A stretch of 64,000 nt of DNA from contig NZ_CP061379.1 in assembly GCF_015624505.1 (NCBI RefSeq), forward strand, positions 6,386,001 through 6,450,000, in the 5' to 3' direction. Shown in pieces: positions 35,277 to 44,908 of the stretch (positions are counted from its first letter, which is position 1; the number at the start of each line of letters is the position of its first letter). Both the position numbers and the translations under genes were made by a program. Source of the DNA: Bradyrhizobium commune (GTDB lineage: Bacteria > Pseudomonadota > Alphaproteobacteria > Rhizobiales > Xanthobacteraceae). A model generated the notes under the pieces. It saw only the letters and a program-made list of their open reading frames with translations, was not told the origin of the DNA and searched no databases.

Positions 35277-36290
35277 TTATTTTCCCTCTTGGGATGTCCC
35301 GTTCCGGTCTTGGGACGTCTCGTTCCGGTCAAAAACACTATCCGGTATCAGCAGAACCTTTCCGGTCACCTCACGGCTCTCGAGCGCGCGCTGTGCCTGC
35401 GCGGCTTGCGACAGACGAAAGCGCGCCCCGACTGTCGGCTTGACCACACCCGCTTCCGTCCAGTGGAACACTTCGCCGAGCCGGCGCGCAAATTCGCCTC
35501 TAGTCAGAAAATCGCCGAGGCGAGGCCGAACAAATGACCGGGACTGCATGAGGTCAAGGTCAATAGCTTTGACCGGGCCGCTAACCCACCCGAAAAGAAC
35601 CAACGTTCCTGTCCCGCTCAAGACACCGAGACTTCTTTCAAAAGTCGCAGCGCCGATACCATCGAGCACCGCCGCAGCCCCCACGCCGCCGGTTACTTCA
35701 GCAACTACTTCACCGAAGTTATCGTAGGAGGCGATCCGATCGGTGCCCGCCGCACGCGCGGCATCTGCCTTCGCTGGCGTAGAGACCGTGCCGACAATAT
35801 TGGCTTGCTGATATTTTGCCAGCCGCGTCAGCAACAGACCGAGTCCGCCGGCCGCCGCATGTATCACGACCCAGTCGCCAGGCCGGAGATGCACGCAGGA
35901 GGTCATGATGGCATGTGCAGTCAATCCTTGGAGCTCAAGCGCCGCCGCATGTTCAAGGGAAAGCCAGTCGGGGACCTTCGCAACCGAGCCGACGGGAACG
36001 ACGATCCGCTCGGCATAGGCTCCATGAGGGAGCAAGACGACGACGCGGTCACCTACCTTGTAACCGGAAACCTTCGCTCCGACCTCCCGTATGACGCCGG
36101 CTGCCTCCTGCCCGGGTATGAAGCCGGGCGGTGCAGGATACATGCCCCGGCGGAAATAGATGTCGCGGAAATTCAGGCCGACAGCACGCACATTCACCGT
36201 TACCTCGTCCTCGGCGGGCTCAGGCTCGGCCACCTCGCGCCACTGCAAGACTTCCGGCCCGCCGGTTTTGTCCATGACGATTGCGCGCAT
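35277..36290 (-). CDS. Zinc-type-independent quinone oxidoreductase (MDR family)
   Basis: A 337-residue MDR protein: VRAVGLNFRDIYFRRGMYP near residue 35, FIPGQEAAGVIREVGAKVSG, and the cofactor loop VIHAAAGGLGLLLTRLAKYQ near 145. It resembles Qor and alcohol-dehydrogenase-like quinone reductases. It is only distantly related to the adjacent MDR protein. The extreme C-terminus carries a duplicated heptapeptide (DRNETSQ then DRNGTSQ) from a 21-bp tandem repeat, probably non-functional tail growth. It starts two bases after the FAH-family gene ends. Confidence 0.9.
   Translation of the reverse strand: MRAIVMDKTGGPEVLQWREVAEPEPAEDEVTVNVRAVGLNFRDIYFRRGMYPAPPGFIPGQEAAGVIREVGAKVSGYKVGDRVVVLLPHGAYAERIVVPVGSVAKVPDWLSLEHAAALELQGLTAHAIMTSCVHLRPGDWVVIHAAAGGLGLLLTRLAKYQQANIVGTVSTPAKADAARAAGTDRIASYDNFGEVVAEVTGGVGAAAVLDGIGAATFERSLGVLSGTGTLVLFGWVSGPVKAIDLDLMQSRSFVRPRLGDFLTRGEFARRLGEVFHWTEAGVVKPTVGARFRLSQAAQAQRALESREVTGKVLLIPDSVFDRNETSQDRNGTSQEGK
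35289..35330. repeat. 21-bp tandem repeat, two copies
   Basis: Two adjacent 21-bp units differing at two positions encode DRNGTSQ and DRNETSQ at the end of the quinone-oxidoreductase gene. Copy number may vary by replication slippage without breaking the frame. Confidence 0.8.
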
Positions 36291-36292
36291 AT

Positions 36293-37264
36293 TCAGGCGC
36301 TCGGCATGTATCTTCGCGCCGGAGGCAATTCGACATAGGGAGAGCCTTCCCTCACTTGGATGGACATGGAACCGATGCCGGCCACTTCCATCGATACGGT
36401 GTCGCCCCCTTTTATAGGAGATGGACGGATCTCACCATTGTGCCCCCACTGCTCGACCCAGCACAAATTCGGAGCCGTGCCCATCGCAATGACGTCGCCA
36501 ACTTTTATCGTGGCACCCCGGGACACATAGGCAATCATCTCCTCGATCGAATAGATTGAATGTTCGGTATCACCCTCGCCGATGAGTTCGCCGTTTCGCG
36601 CCAGCTTCATTGGCACTTTTAGACGATCGCCGACCCGATATTTCTCGATTTCGGATTTTGTTACAATGCACGGACCAAGCGTATTGCCGCTATCTTTGCC
36701 CTTGGTAGGCGCAAGAGTATCGTGCCTGAGCACGTCTCGCGCAGACCAGTCGAGGAAAATCGTGTATCCGCCGATCGCTTCGCCCGCCTGCGCCGGTGTC
36801 ATATCGCGTCCGCCCCTAGCCATAACGGCAGCAAGCTCGACCTCACAGTCATAGTAGCTGCTGTTCGGAGGGATGATCACGTCATCGCTCGGGCCGAGCA
36901 AAGCGCTATTATCACACACATAAAACATTGGATGACTGTAGAGCCGCTCTGGAAGCTTCCCCGTCCCCGCTCCGCCTGGCCCGCCGCCATCGGGGAACAT
37001 CCACTTCAACGCCCCAAGAAAATGTACTTCGAATCCCATAAAGTCCTTCAGACTCGTCGGCTGAATTGGAGCCAGCAGCTTCACGTCAGCAAGCTTGAGC
37101 GAAGGACCGGCGGATAATCTTGTCTCGAGCGAAGCACGCTCCTCCGCACTCATCGCCAATACATCGACAATCGACTGAGCATCCCTCAACACGAAAAGAT
37201 CCTCGCCCTTCCAGATGCAGGACTTCTCCTCCCCATAGCAAGTGGCGACCCTCACCAGTTTCAC
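36293..37264 (-). CDS. FAH-family hydrolase
   Basis: A 323-residue fumarylacetoacetate-hydrolase-family protein with the N-terminal DUF2437-like region and the C-terminal catalytic core. Metal ligands are probably the glutamates of YYDCEVELAAVM (near residue 140) and the aspartate of DWSARDV; GTAPNLCWVEQWGH is atypical in carrying an extended loop. Likely substrates are acylpyruvates or 2-oxo-enols from ring cleavage. The start is GTG with GGGAG upstream. It heads a four-gene unit, with a palindromic operator 60 bp upstream. Confidence 0.88.
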   Translation of the reverse strand: MKLVRVATCYGEEKSCIWKGEDLFVLRDAQSIVDVLAMSAEERASLETRLSAGPSLKLADVKLLAPIQPTSLKDFMGFEVHFLGALKWMFPDGGGPGGAGTGKLPERLYSHPMFYVCDNSALLGPSDDVIIPPNSSYYDCEVELAAVMARGGRDMTPAQAGEAIGGYTIFLDWSARDVLRHDTLAPTKGKDSGNTLGPCIVTKSEIEKYRVGDRLKVPMKLARNGELIGEGDTEHSIYSIEEMIAYVSRGATIKVGDVIAMGTAPNLCWVEQWGHNGEIRPSPIKGGDTVSMEVAGIGSMSIQVREGSPYVELPPARRYMPSA

Positions 37265-37323
37265 CTGACTTCTCCCTGGTATTTGCGCTGAATTTCCAGC
37301 GATATTGTGCCTAACCGTAATAC

Positions 37324-37340
37324 GTGAAAATCATTTTCAT
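37324..37340. promoter_or_regulatory. Palindromic operator shared with the Liv operon
   Basis: GTGAAAATCATTTTCAT is a 17-bp inverted repeat with one terminal mismatch, 60 bp upstream of the FAH-family start codon. It matches the perfect palindrome at 44909-44925 upstream of the binding-protein gene at all but two positions, one of them the central base. Confidence 0.65.
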
Positions 37341-37741
37341 ATCAAGCTAGAATCTTGAATCGTTATCAATGGAAACTGGTTCTGGTGACTTCTGGCCGGA
37401 TTGAGTTCCACGAAGCGCGAGACAACCACGCGGCGGTGCCGCACCCCTTTGCAAAAAGACGGTCAACAAGACTCAACGATTATCGGCGGACTGCAATAAG
37501 AACGCGAAAAAGGGGCGCCGCGATTGTTAAACCTTCTTGCGTTCTATCGGCGGTTTTGTCGTCGGTCGCGGCCCCCGGCGCAGAAGGTGGTACCGTCATC
37601 TTTCGAAAGGCGTAACGACTGTACAATGGAATGGTTGGTCGGGCTCGTCTTCAACCGAACTCCATTCATCATCATGGGAAGCTGCAAGTCGAGATCGGAC
37701 GCATGATGCATGACGTTCTCTCCCGTGAGAGATTCACCGCA
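37341..37741. other. Intergenic stretch without recognised genes
   Basis: About 400 bases with no coherent coding signal on either strand, lying between the FAH-operon operator and the end of a decayed binding-protein gene. Confidence 0.5.
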
Positions 37742-38107
37742 CTACCGCAGCACATGCGCTAGCGCCATGGAGCTATTGTAACCGCTCACGTCCAGAACAT
37801 CATCTTTCTTGCCGTCCGGATAGTATTCTGCTGAGACGGATTGGTGGGATCCCTCGCCAGCGACGTAATGATCCCGGTTTCTGCGCCGGCCGGCTGCATG
37901 ACTTGGCTGATCGACGAGGAAGCATAAGACTCCAGGATTCGCGGATGCCAATCGATACTACGCGCTTGGCAGATGGCTTGAGCTCCGAATTTGGGGGTTG
38001 TCGCCAGAATCAAGGTGTCCACGCCAGTGGACTTGAGCGTGACTAGCTGCGAATCGGCAGTGTCATTGTTAAAAGCGCGCTTGCGTACTTCAGGATGATC
38101 AACGCTA
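37742..38107 (-). pseudogene. Decayed branched-chain amino acid-type ABC substrate-binding protein gene
   Basis: One frame reads SQLVTLKSTGVDTLILATTP, KFGAQAICQA and SYASSSISQVMQPAGAET, aligning with IIKLKAASPDVLMIFATIKF to SSVMKPAGFENA of the intact protein at 61095-62318. After a frameshift near 37850 the other frame gives YYPDGKKDDVLDVSGYNSS, matching the following KYMP-YGY region. Both termini are missing. It lies between the IclR gene and the FAH operon. Confidence 0.8.
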
Positions 38108-38171
38108 CCTTTGCAATGGCGCGCAATAGATGCTGAATATGCTTGAAGTCGAGGATCATTGGAGGAGCGCA

Positions 38172-39008
38172 ATGACTGCGCGGGAGAAGTCGCGTCGCAA
38201 GCCACGCCAAGTCGAATTGCAGATTGCGGGATCGGAGGACATGGCGGACGATAGTCAGTTTCTCACAGCCCTCGCCCGCGGGTTGACCGTTCTTGAAACC
38301 TGCGTCAAGGCTGGCGCGCCAATTGGGACAGGTGAGATCACCAAGGAAACTGGGCTTTCTCTGCCGACGGTCTCCCGTATGGCCTACACTCTCTATCAAC
38401 TTGGTTACCTTCAATACATCTCGCGGGAGCGGCTTTACGTTCCCGGGCCGCGCTCTGCGTTACTCTCCGCCTTGATTTCGATGCGTATTAACTTGCGAAC
38501 TGTGGCCCGGCCGTTGATGGAAAAGCTGACGCGAGAGACAGATTGCAGCGTTGGGATCGGTACGCTCGTCGATAATCAAATGCGGTATCTCGATGCCTTC
38601 GAGGCTGAGTCGATAATCGGTTTGCGGCTCGATGTGGGAATGCAGCTGCCGGTTCTTAACACTGCTATAGGCCGCGCTTATCTTGCGGGAGTTTCAGCGG
38701 AAACCTGCGATGAGATTTGTGAAAAGCTGCGGCCGAGAGAAGAAGCGGAGTGGAACGACTTGCGCGCAAGAATCAAAAGTAGTCTGCGGCATTACAGAGA
38801 CCATGGATATTGCATCAGTATCGGTGAGTGGCATAAGCAGATCAACTCGGTCGCCGCTCCCATTAGTGATCCGAGCACACGGGGGGTCTACGTAGTGGTA
38901 GCGGGGGCGCCAGCTTACTCCCTCCCCAAAGAACGGCTTCGCGAGGAAATTGGTCCGCGCCTTCTGGCATTGGTTGCCGACGTCAAAAAGGCGGTAGGCA
39001 GCGGGTAA
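38172..39008 (+). CDS. IclR-family transcriptional regulator
   Basis: About 278 residues. The winged helix includes SQFLTALARGLTVLETCVKA and GTGEITKETGLSLPTVSRMA (residues about 30-75). The effector domain contains LTRETDCSVGIGTLVDNQMR and ends with IGPRLLALVADVKKAV. IclR proteins near aromatic pathways are activators or repressors responding to pathway acids. The ATG at 38172 follows GGAGGAG. It is divergent from the FAH operon and upstream of the Liv region, so it is the leading candidate to bind the shared GTGAAAAT-type palindromes. Confidence 0.9.
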   Translation: MTAREKSRRKPRQVELQIAGSEDMADDSQFLTALARGLTVLETCVKAGAPIGTGEITKETGLSLPTVSRMAYTLYQLGYLQYISRERLYVPGPRSALLSALISMRINLRTVARPLMEKLTRETDCSVGIGTLVDNQMRYLDAFEAESIIGLRLDVGMQLPVLNTAIGRAYLAGVSAETCDEICEKLRPREEAEWNDLRARIKSSLRHYRDHGYCISIGEWHKQINSVAAPISDPSTRGVYVVVAGAPAYSLPKERLREEIGPRLLALVADVKKAVGSG

Positions 39009-39256
39009 TACACACAGCAAGCGCAATCGACTTAACCCAGGATTGACGTAAATCACGCACCCACCTGTCCGCATCCAGCTGTTTCCATCCATCATGGGCT
39101 CGCAACCGCAAAAGAGGCGACGCTGGCACGATGGTCCACTTTTGCGGCACGGGGGAGGATTTCTATGGCGCGGCACCCGTGAAATCGACATGACCGCGTT
39201 TGCCACGCGTTCATTCCTCGCCGTCGAACACCTGCGATTACACATCCAGGGTGGAT

Positions 39257-40051
39257 TCACGTGAGTTGCGATACGTTGGCCGGCGCGCGAAATACGGTAG
39301 ATGATGCGCCACCGTCGACGGCCAGCACTTGGCCGGTAATGAAACTCGCTTCGTCGCTGGCGAGAAACAAACACGCTGCCGCAACTTCCGCCGCGCGGCC
39401 TGCGCGGCCGAGCGGCGTTATATCCACCGATATGGCGCGAAATCGCGTACTCGAGCGGAGCCGCTCCTCCGTAAGCGGGGTTTCGATAATGCCGGGTGCG
39501 ATAGCATTAACGCGAACGCCGTGCACGGCGCAGTCGTTGGCCATCTGCCTGCTCAGGCCAATGACGCCCGCCTTCGTCACGGCGTAGGAAGAATTGTTGG
39601 GAAAACCGAGAAGCCCCTGTGCGGACGCGATGTTGACGATCGCGCCCCCTCGGCCTTCAGACCGACACAATCGAACGAACGTCCGTGAAATGCGAAACAC
39701 ACTACGTAGATTCACATCCAGAAATAGATCCAGCTCAGCATCCTCTGTATCGTAGATCGAGTGCGCCCCGCCTATTCCCGCGTTGTTGACAAGGATATCG
39801 GGAAGGCCGAGACCTGCTTTGGCCTTTTCGATGATCTCCTCGCCGGCGTCAGGGTTGCTAACGTTCACTTCAGCCGCGACTGCGCGACCACCTGCATGTG
39901 CGCAAAGTTCAACCGTCTGGCCGAGTCCGTCCGCGAGCCCTGCGGCGATCACCGTTGCTCCTTCGCTTGCAAAGGATACGGCAATGGCCCTTCCTATGCC
40001 GGAACCGGCGCCAGTCACGATCGCAACTTTTCCGTCCAACCTGGCCGACAT
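39257..40051 (-). CDS. SDR-family oxidoreductase
   Basis: A 264-residue classical [32 protein letters not shown], and the catalytic S-Y-K in ASAQGLLGFPNNSSYAVTK near residues 140-158. It is closely related to the SDR at 60186-60953, sharing VIGLSRQMA and [20 protein letters not shown], and both lie near branched-chain amino acid-type binding protein genes. ATG at 40051 follows AGGAG. It is downstream of the Liv operon, 226 bases after livF, and may be co-transcribed. Confidence 0.9.
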   Translation of the reverse strand: MSARLDGKVAIVTGAGSGIGRAIAVSFASEGATVIAAGLADGLGQTVELCAHAGGRAVAAEVNVSNPDAGEEIIEKAKAGLGLPDILVNNAGIGGAHSIYDTEDAELDLFLDVNLRSVFRISRTFVRLCRSEGRGGAIVNIASAQGLLGFPNNSSYAVTKAGVIGLSRQMANDCAVHGVRVNAIAPGIIETPLTEERLRSSTRFRAISVDITPLGRAGRAAEVAAACLFLASDEASFITGQVLAVDGGASSTVFRAPANVSQLT

Positions 40052-40277
40052 CGAATACTCCTGTGAATGCCCTTGTTTTACTAACGTTCGGCGATTAATT
40101 CTTGTGAATCCAGCCACGACTGGGGCATTAGGGATGAAGGATGCAGCTATCGGTCAGTTACTGACGGACGCCAGCGTAAAGACCGCGTCGGCAGTGAGCG
40201 TCTCCGCGGGGTCCGGCCGCAGACCGTGCAACTTGCTCAGTAAGCATCTCTTCGCGCTCATCTCTTATGCGCCCCGC

Positions 40278-40997
40278 TCAGTACAATTCCATAAGCTTGG
40301 TGCGATCCATGATCGAGGCTGGCTTCCCCAAGTAAAGAATTCTTCCCGCCTTTAGCACAAGGGCAAGGTCGGCCACCCGCAGTGCGGTCTGGACGTTCTG
40401 TTCGACAAGGATGATCGAGAATTGCAGGATCTTCTGAGCGTCCTTAATGGTGATGAGCAGATCTTGGAATAGTTTGGGGGCAAGCCCGATCGACGGCTCG
40501 TCGAGCAACAGGCTCTTCGGGTTGGCAGCAAGTGTGCGTGCCAGCGAAAGCATCTGCTGCTGACCGCCGGACAGGAGCCCGGCCCTGCGGTAGAAAAACT
40601 CGCGCAAGATAGGCAAAGGCTCGACGACGCGCTCGATGCGTGCGTTGCGCTCTACCTGGCTGAGCTTGAACGCCGCGAGTCCGAGTTTCAAATTGTCCTC
40701 TACGGTGATGTTGGGGAAGACGCCCCTGCCTTCCGGCATATAAGAGATACCGTAGCGCATCCGTTCTACCGGCGGCACTCCCTGTAGATCCCTGCTGCGA
40801 CAGGTGATGGTTCCCTCGCGCGGTGGCAACATGCCGTAGAGAAGCTTGAGCAGCGTAGACTTACCGGCTCCGTTGTGACCGATCAAAGCCATGGTTTGCC
40901 CTTGGCCGAGAGTAAAACTGATGTCGTTCAACACGATCCGATCAGCATAACCGGCGCTGACACCGGAGAGTTGCCATTCCGTTGCGACCGCGGACAT
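40278..40997 (-). CDS. livF: Liv-type ABC transporter ATP-binding protein
   Basis: A 239-residue ATPase: Walker A ALIGHNGAGKSTLLKLL near residue 36, Q-loop SYMPEGRGVFPN, signature LLSGGQQQMLSLARTLA near 140 and Walker B SLLLDEPSIGLAP. GRGVFPN is characteristic of LivF. Its ATG overlaps the stop of livG (TGATG), showing translational coupling. It is a cytoplasmic energising subunit of the importer encoded by the adjacent genes. Confidence 0.95.
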   Translation of the reverse strand: MSAVATEWQLSGVSAGYADRIVLNDISFTLGQGQTMALIGHNGAGKSTLLKLLYGMLPPREGTITCRSRDLQGVPPVERMRYGISYMPEGRGVFPNITVEDNLKLGLAAFKLSQVERNARIERVVEPLPILREFFYRRAGLLSGGQQQMLSLARTLAANPKSLLLDEPSIGLAPKLFQDLLITIKDAQKILQFSIILVEQNVQTALRVADLALVLKAGRILYLGKPASIMDRTKLMELY

Positions 40998-41749
40998 CAG
41001 GCGACCTCCCCGAAATAAATGGCGGTCAACTCCGCATCGTTGAGGATGCGGTCCGGCGAACCTTGGTCGAGGACTGTGCCGCGATCCAGGAATGCAATCT
41101 CGTCGGAGATGCCCCGCACAATGTCGAGGTTGTGCTCGATGAGGCAGATGGCGACGCCGGCATCGACGCTCTCGCGCAAGACGGAAAAGAAACGGTCGTA
41201 AGAACTGAGGTCGAGGCCTGATCCAGGCTCGTCAAGAAGCCAGACATTGGCGTTCATCGCGATGATGCGGCCGAGCGAGAGGAATTTCTGCTCTCCATAG
41301 GAGATATCGACGGCTAGTTCGTCGCGCAGGTCGGCCAGACCGACCTGCCTGAGTATCTCCTCGGCCCCTTCACGCCAGATACGCTTATCAGATCCAGGCG
41401 CAAGGAACGACCAGGGGCTGCGCTCCATGACTGTCAGCACGTTCTCTAGCACGGTCATGTGGGAAAACAGGCGCAGCGCCTGGAAGGAACGCGCAATGCC
41501 TCTTAGCGCGATAGCACGAGGTGTCAGGCTCCGGATCGTCATGCCCTTATGAGTGACTGAGCCCTGATCCGGTCGAATGTGACCGGTTATGATGTTGAAC
41601 ATAGTGGTCTTACCGGCTCCGTTCGGCCCGACAAGTCCTGTTACTTTTCCGAAAGGCAGCGACAGAGTGACATGATTAGCGGCGGATATGCCGCCGAAAT
41701 GCTTGCTAACATCCTTTAGTTGCAAAGCAATCCCGGTAGGCTTGCTCAT
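40997..41749 (-). CDS. livG: Liv-type ABC transporter ATP-binding protein
   Basis: A 250-residue ATPase: Walker A GLVGPNGAGKTTMFNIITG, the LivG feature RGIARSFQALRLFSHMTVLE near residue 90, and Walker B VWLLDEPGSGLDLSSYD. The usual signature sequence LSYGEQK is present as ISYGEQKFLSLGR. It overlaps livM by four bases (ATGA) and livF by one. Confidence 0.95.
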   Translation of the reverse strand: MSKPTGIALQLKDVSKHFGGISAANHVTLSLPFGKVTGLVGPNGAGKTTMFNIITGHIRPDQGSVTHKGMTIRSLTPRAIALRGIARSFQALRLFSHMTVLENVLTVMERSPWSFLAPGSDKRIWREGAEEILRQVGLADLRDELAVDISYGEQKFLSLGRIIAMNANVWLLDEPGSGLDLSSYDRFFSVLRESVDAGVAICLIEHNLDIVRGISDEIAFLDRGTVLDQGSPDRILNDAELTAIYFGEVA

Positions 41750-42621
41750 GTCTTCGCCCTTGCTTTACCCACAATTCCAGCGGGTTGATAGATCATCAAC
41801 AGTACCATCGCCAGACCATAGAGACTTTGCTGCAGATAACCGATGTTCTGCGGTGGCAGCGGCAACCAGCTCAGCGCCGCCGGCAGGAACTGGATCAGCG
41901 CGGCGCCGACGATCGGTCCAGCGATAGTGCCCGCCCCGCCGATAATGACCATCGCCATGATCAGCACGGAAACATTCAGCGTGAAGCCATCAGGATTCAC
42001 GAAAGCAACGTTAAAGGCATAGAGCACACCCGCGACCGCGCAAAGCGCCGATGACGCCGCCACCGCGATTGATTTGATAACCGCCACGTTTTTGCCTGCG
42101 GCGGTGGCAGCAGTCTCGTCATCGCGAATCGCACGGAGGTCGCGCCCGAACGATGTCCGCAAGAGGATTATCACGGCTATTGCCACTAGCATGACCAGAA
42201 CGAGCGTTACCGTCATAAACGCAAGCGGCGAGCTCAGTCGGTATCCGAACAGCACGGCGACTGGAATGCCAATCAGACCGTTCAGGCCACCTGTCACCGA
42301 CTGCCACTGCTCGAACAAGGTGAAGGCGATGACCTGCAGCCCAAGCGAGGCGGCTACGAAATACTCCCCGCGGACTCGCAGCGCCGGCAGTGATACGCAC
42401 ACTGACGTGGCGGCGCAGGCCGTCATGGCAAGCGGAATCGCGATCGCCAGTTCCGCAGTGTAGTGAAGTGCAAGCAGTGCGGCGACATAAGCTCCGACGC
42501 CGTAAAACGCGGCGTGCGCCATTGAGAAAATGCCGGCATATCCGATCAGCAAGTTAAGGCTGATGGCAAGAATCATGCTGATCCCGGTTATCGTCAATAA
42601 GTTAGCGACATAGTTGGCCAT
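41746..42621 (-). CDS. livM: Liv-type ABC transporter permease
   Basis: A 291-residue inner-membrane permease with about eight to nine hydrophobic segments. Markers of the LivM family are SLNLLIGYAGIFSMAHAAFYGVG with the GxxS-like ISLNL core, RVRGEYFVAASLGLQVIAFT, and FGRDLRAIRDDETAATAAGKNV, the ATPase-contacting loop near residue 160. It overlaps livG and starts eight bases after livH. Confidence 0.94.
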   Translation of the reverse strand: MANYVANLLTITGISMILAISLNLLIGYAGIFSMAHAAFYGVGAYVAALLALHYTAELAIAIPLAMTACAATSVCVSLPALRVRGEYFVAASLGLQVIAFTLFEQWQSVTGGLNGLIGIPVAVLFGYRLSSPLAFMTVTLVLVMLVAIAVIILLRTSFGRDLRAIRDDETAATAAGKNVAVIKSIAVAASSALCAVAGVLYAFNVAFVNPDGFTLNVSVLIMAMVIIGGAGTIAGPIVGAALIQFLPAALSWLPLPPQNIGYLQQSLYGLAMVLLMIYQPAGIVGKARAKT

Positions 42622-42629
42622 GGGGCAAC

Positions 42630-43499
42630 CTATACGCGGGATTTCTGGCCAAGGAGGCCGGACGGGCGCAGGAGGATGAATGCCAGCAGGATCACGAAGG
42701 TAACCGCATCACTCCAGCCCGCCGGCAGTCGCCAAAATGATAGGCTTTCCGCGACGCCCAACAGGAGGCCGCCGAGACCCGCGCCGCGCAAGCTACCAAT
42801 GCCGCCGATGATCGTCGCAGCCAAACTGATTAGCATAACCCGATGCCCAGCCGACGGTGTCAGTCCAGCAATAATGGTCTGGAAGACGGCGGCGGGTACC
42901 ACCAACAAGGACCCAATCATAAGGGCGATCACGCAGAGCCGCTTTGGGGATAGGCCGAAGACTGTAATCAATTCGGGATTGTCTGCAAGGCTACGCAGTG
43001 CGAGCCCCATCTGAGTACGCTCGAAGACATAGTTGAGAGCTAGGAAGATTAGCGGGGTTACCGCGAGTATGATCACTCCGAGCTGGGAAACATAAAGCCC
43101 CCGGAACGAATGAGCCCGCGACAAAGTTGACGTTACAGAAACAAAACCACTGCCGAAGATCATCGCGAGCACATTCTCCACGACGATTGCCACACCGAAC
43201 GACGCGACGAAAATTGTGAAAAAAGCCCCTGCATCACGCTGCACCGGGCGGTAGACAAGCAACTGCACCAAAAAGCCGAACGTAGTGGCTAGAACGATCG
43301 CCGCCAGGACGGCGATGTGCCATGGAAAATCAAAGACGCTGACGCAGGCGTAGAAGCCATATCCTGCAATGAGATAGGTTGCACCGTGCGCATAGTGAAA
43401 AGTTCGAGTCATTCCGAAGACGATCGCGAATCCGACAGCCATCAGGGCATAGATGGCGCCGGCCTGGATGCCGTCCACGAGCAGCTGCAACAGGAGCAT
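42630..43499 (-). CDS. livH: Liv-type ABC transporter permease
   Basis: A 289-residue permease. Family markers are the N-terminal LLVDGIQAGAIYALMAVGFA, FHYAHGATYLIAGY, the coupling loop RTQMGLALRSLADNPELITV near residue 165 and SLAATIIGGIGSLRGAGLGG near the C-terminus. With livM it forms the membrane channel. It lies between the binding-protein gene and livM. Confidence 0.94.
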   Translation of the reverse strand: MLLLQLLVDGIQAGAIYALMAVGFAIVFGMTRTFHYAHGATYLIAGYGFYACVSVFDFPWHIAVLAAIVLATTFGFLVQLLVYRPVQRDAGAFFTIFVASFGVAIVVENVLAMIFGSGFVSVTSTLSRAHSFRGLYVSQLGVIILAVTPLIFLALNYVFERTQMGLALRSLADNPELITVFGLSPKRLCVIALMIGSLLVVPAAVFQTIIAGLTPSAGHRVMLISLAATIIGGIGSLRGAGLGGLLLGVAESLSFWRLPAGWSDAVTFVILLAFILLRPSGLLGQKSRV

Positions 43500-43532
43500 C
43501 GGAATTCCATTCGGGTGCGAGCGACAGACGCC

Positions 43533-44654
43533 CTATTGGAGGACATGTACAGCTTTGCCCTCAACGATATTGATCTGTTCGGGTACCGTCACCGTCCCGT
43601 CGTCGCGTAACTCAAGCTCACCACCAATTATCGCAAAGGACCTGATCTCGAGAAATTTGTCACGAATGGCCCTGCCGGTAACCTCTTTGCCAGACCTTTC
43701 GAGTTCACTGAGTGCCTTGGCCAGGATCATGATGGCGTTATAGAAATTGGCGTCGTAGGGGATTGGGTCCACGCCAAATTTCTGACGAAAGCCTTCGACG
43801 AAGCGCCGCGTCAATGGATCTTTCGCCGACCAATCCGCCTTTTGGCTGACATAGATCATGCCCTCACTTGCTGGGTCGGCGATAAGGCTCTGATAGCCAA
43901 GGGTAGCAACGCCGACGACTGGCGCGTTTACACCATTATCACGCAACTGTTTCACGAGTGAAACGAGCAAATCCCCACCTTGATAGGCAACGAACACCGC
44001 CTCGGCACCGCTCTCCCGCAATTTTGTGGCAACGCTGGCAAACTGCGAAGTCGAGCTGGAAAGTGCAAAAGAAGCAACGATCTCTTGGCCGTTCTTTGGT
44101 GCATCCTTGCTCAGGACTCTCGCAATACCCTGACCAAGTGGATCGTCTACATAGACCAAGGCGATCTTCTTGATATTCTTCTTCCCTGCCAGATACGGAA
44201 GAAGGGTGCTCACCTGGCCATCAGCGAGCGGGATAACACTATAGAGATATGGCGAGAGGCCAGCCAAGTCAGGTGACGACGCCGCCACATTCAACACCAG
44301 TACTTCTCCGCGCGCACCGAGCGGCGTGATCGCCTTCGTCACGCCCGAAATGCTGGTCAGCACAACCGGAACCCGCGTTATGCTAACCAGCTTGTTCATG
44401 GCGATGACAGCGACCTGTGCCTGGGCTTGACTATCTTCGAGCACCAGCTCGATCGGCTTCTTGAGCACTTTGTCGGCGTTGATTTGTTCGATTGCGAGCA
44501 TCGTCGCTCGCAGATGCTGCTCTCCAATGGACGCGGTCTGCCCGCTCATAGGAAACAGCGCACCGATCTTGTAAGCATCTTGAGCGATCGCGCTGCTTCC
44601 CAACAGTACAGCCATGGCCACAGCGCCGGATAATCGCTTAAAAATTGTCACCAT
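43533..44654 (-). CDS. ABC transporter periplasmic substrate-binding protein (Liv/aromatic type)
   Basis: A 373-residue exported protein. The signal peptide LSGAVAMAVLLGSSAIAQDA is cleaved near residue 23. The mature part begins with the type I periplasmic-binding fold (YKIGALFPMSGQTASIGEQH), with VVGVATLGYQSLIADPASEG in the second lobe. ATG at 44654 has GGAGG close by. It leads the operon with livH, livM, livG and livF. Given the neighbouring catabolic genes the ligand is more likely an aromatic or other carboxylate than an amino acid, which is inference. A 17-bp palindrome lies 255 bp upstream. Confidence 0.9.
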   Translation of the reverse strand: MVTIFKRLSGAVAMAVLLGSSAIAQDAYKIGALFPMSGQTASIGEQHLRATMLAIEQINADKVLKKPIELVLEDSQAQAQVAVIAMNKLVSITRVPVVLTSISGVTKAITPLGARGEVLVLNVAASSPDLAGLSPYLYSVIPLADGQVSTLLPYLAGKKNIKKIALVYVDDPLGQGIARVLSKDAPKNGQEIVASFALSSSTSQFASVATKLRESGAEAVFVAYQGGDLLVSLVKQLRDNGVNAPVVGVATLGYQSLIADPASEGMIYVSQKADWSAKDPLTRRFVEGFRQKFGVDPIPYDANFYNAIMILAKALSELERSGKEVTGRAIRDKFLEIRSFAIIGGELELRDDGTVTVPEQINIVEGKAVHVLQ

Positions 44655-44908
44655 CTTCCTCCCATCCGGCACCGATCATGTTCGGATGCTCATTATTTGT
44701 ATTTGCTTGTTTGGAAACTTGGGTGTCGGAAGCGACATCACCGGTTGATGCAGCAAGACCTTCACCGGTCATTTGCTACCTTCTCCCTCGCGGCCAAATC
44801 AACTTCCGGCTCTCTTCATCTTTGCTTCGCCTGATCGCCTCGCTAGACGCTTTTTTGGCGTTCATCGGAAGGTGAAGGTTCAGTTCTCGGCAGACCTCCC
44901 AGCAACGC

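Noticed and set aside
39120..39145. TGGCAC followed by TTGC, resembling a sigma-54 promoter
   Set aside because: The spacing between the two elements is wrong for a -24/-12 promoter.
38694..39374. Minus-strand frame of 226 codons
   Set aside because: Overlaps the IclR and SDR genes in antisense or shifted frames and has no recognisable motif.
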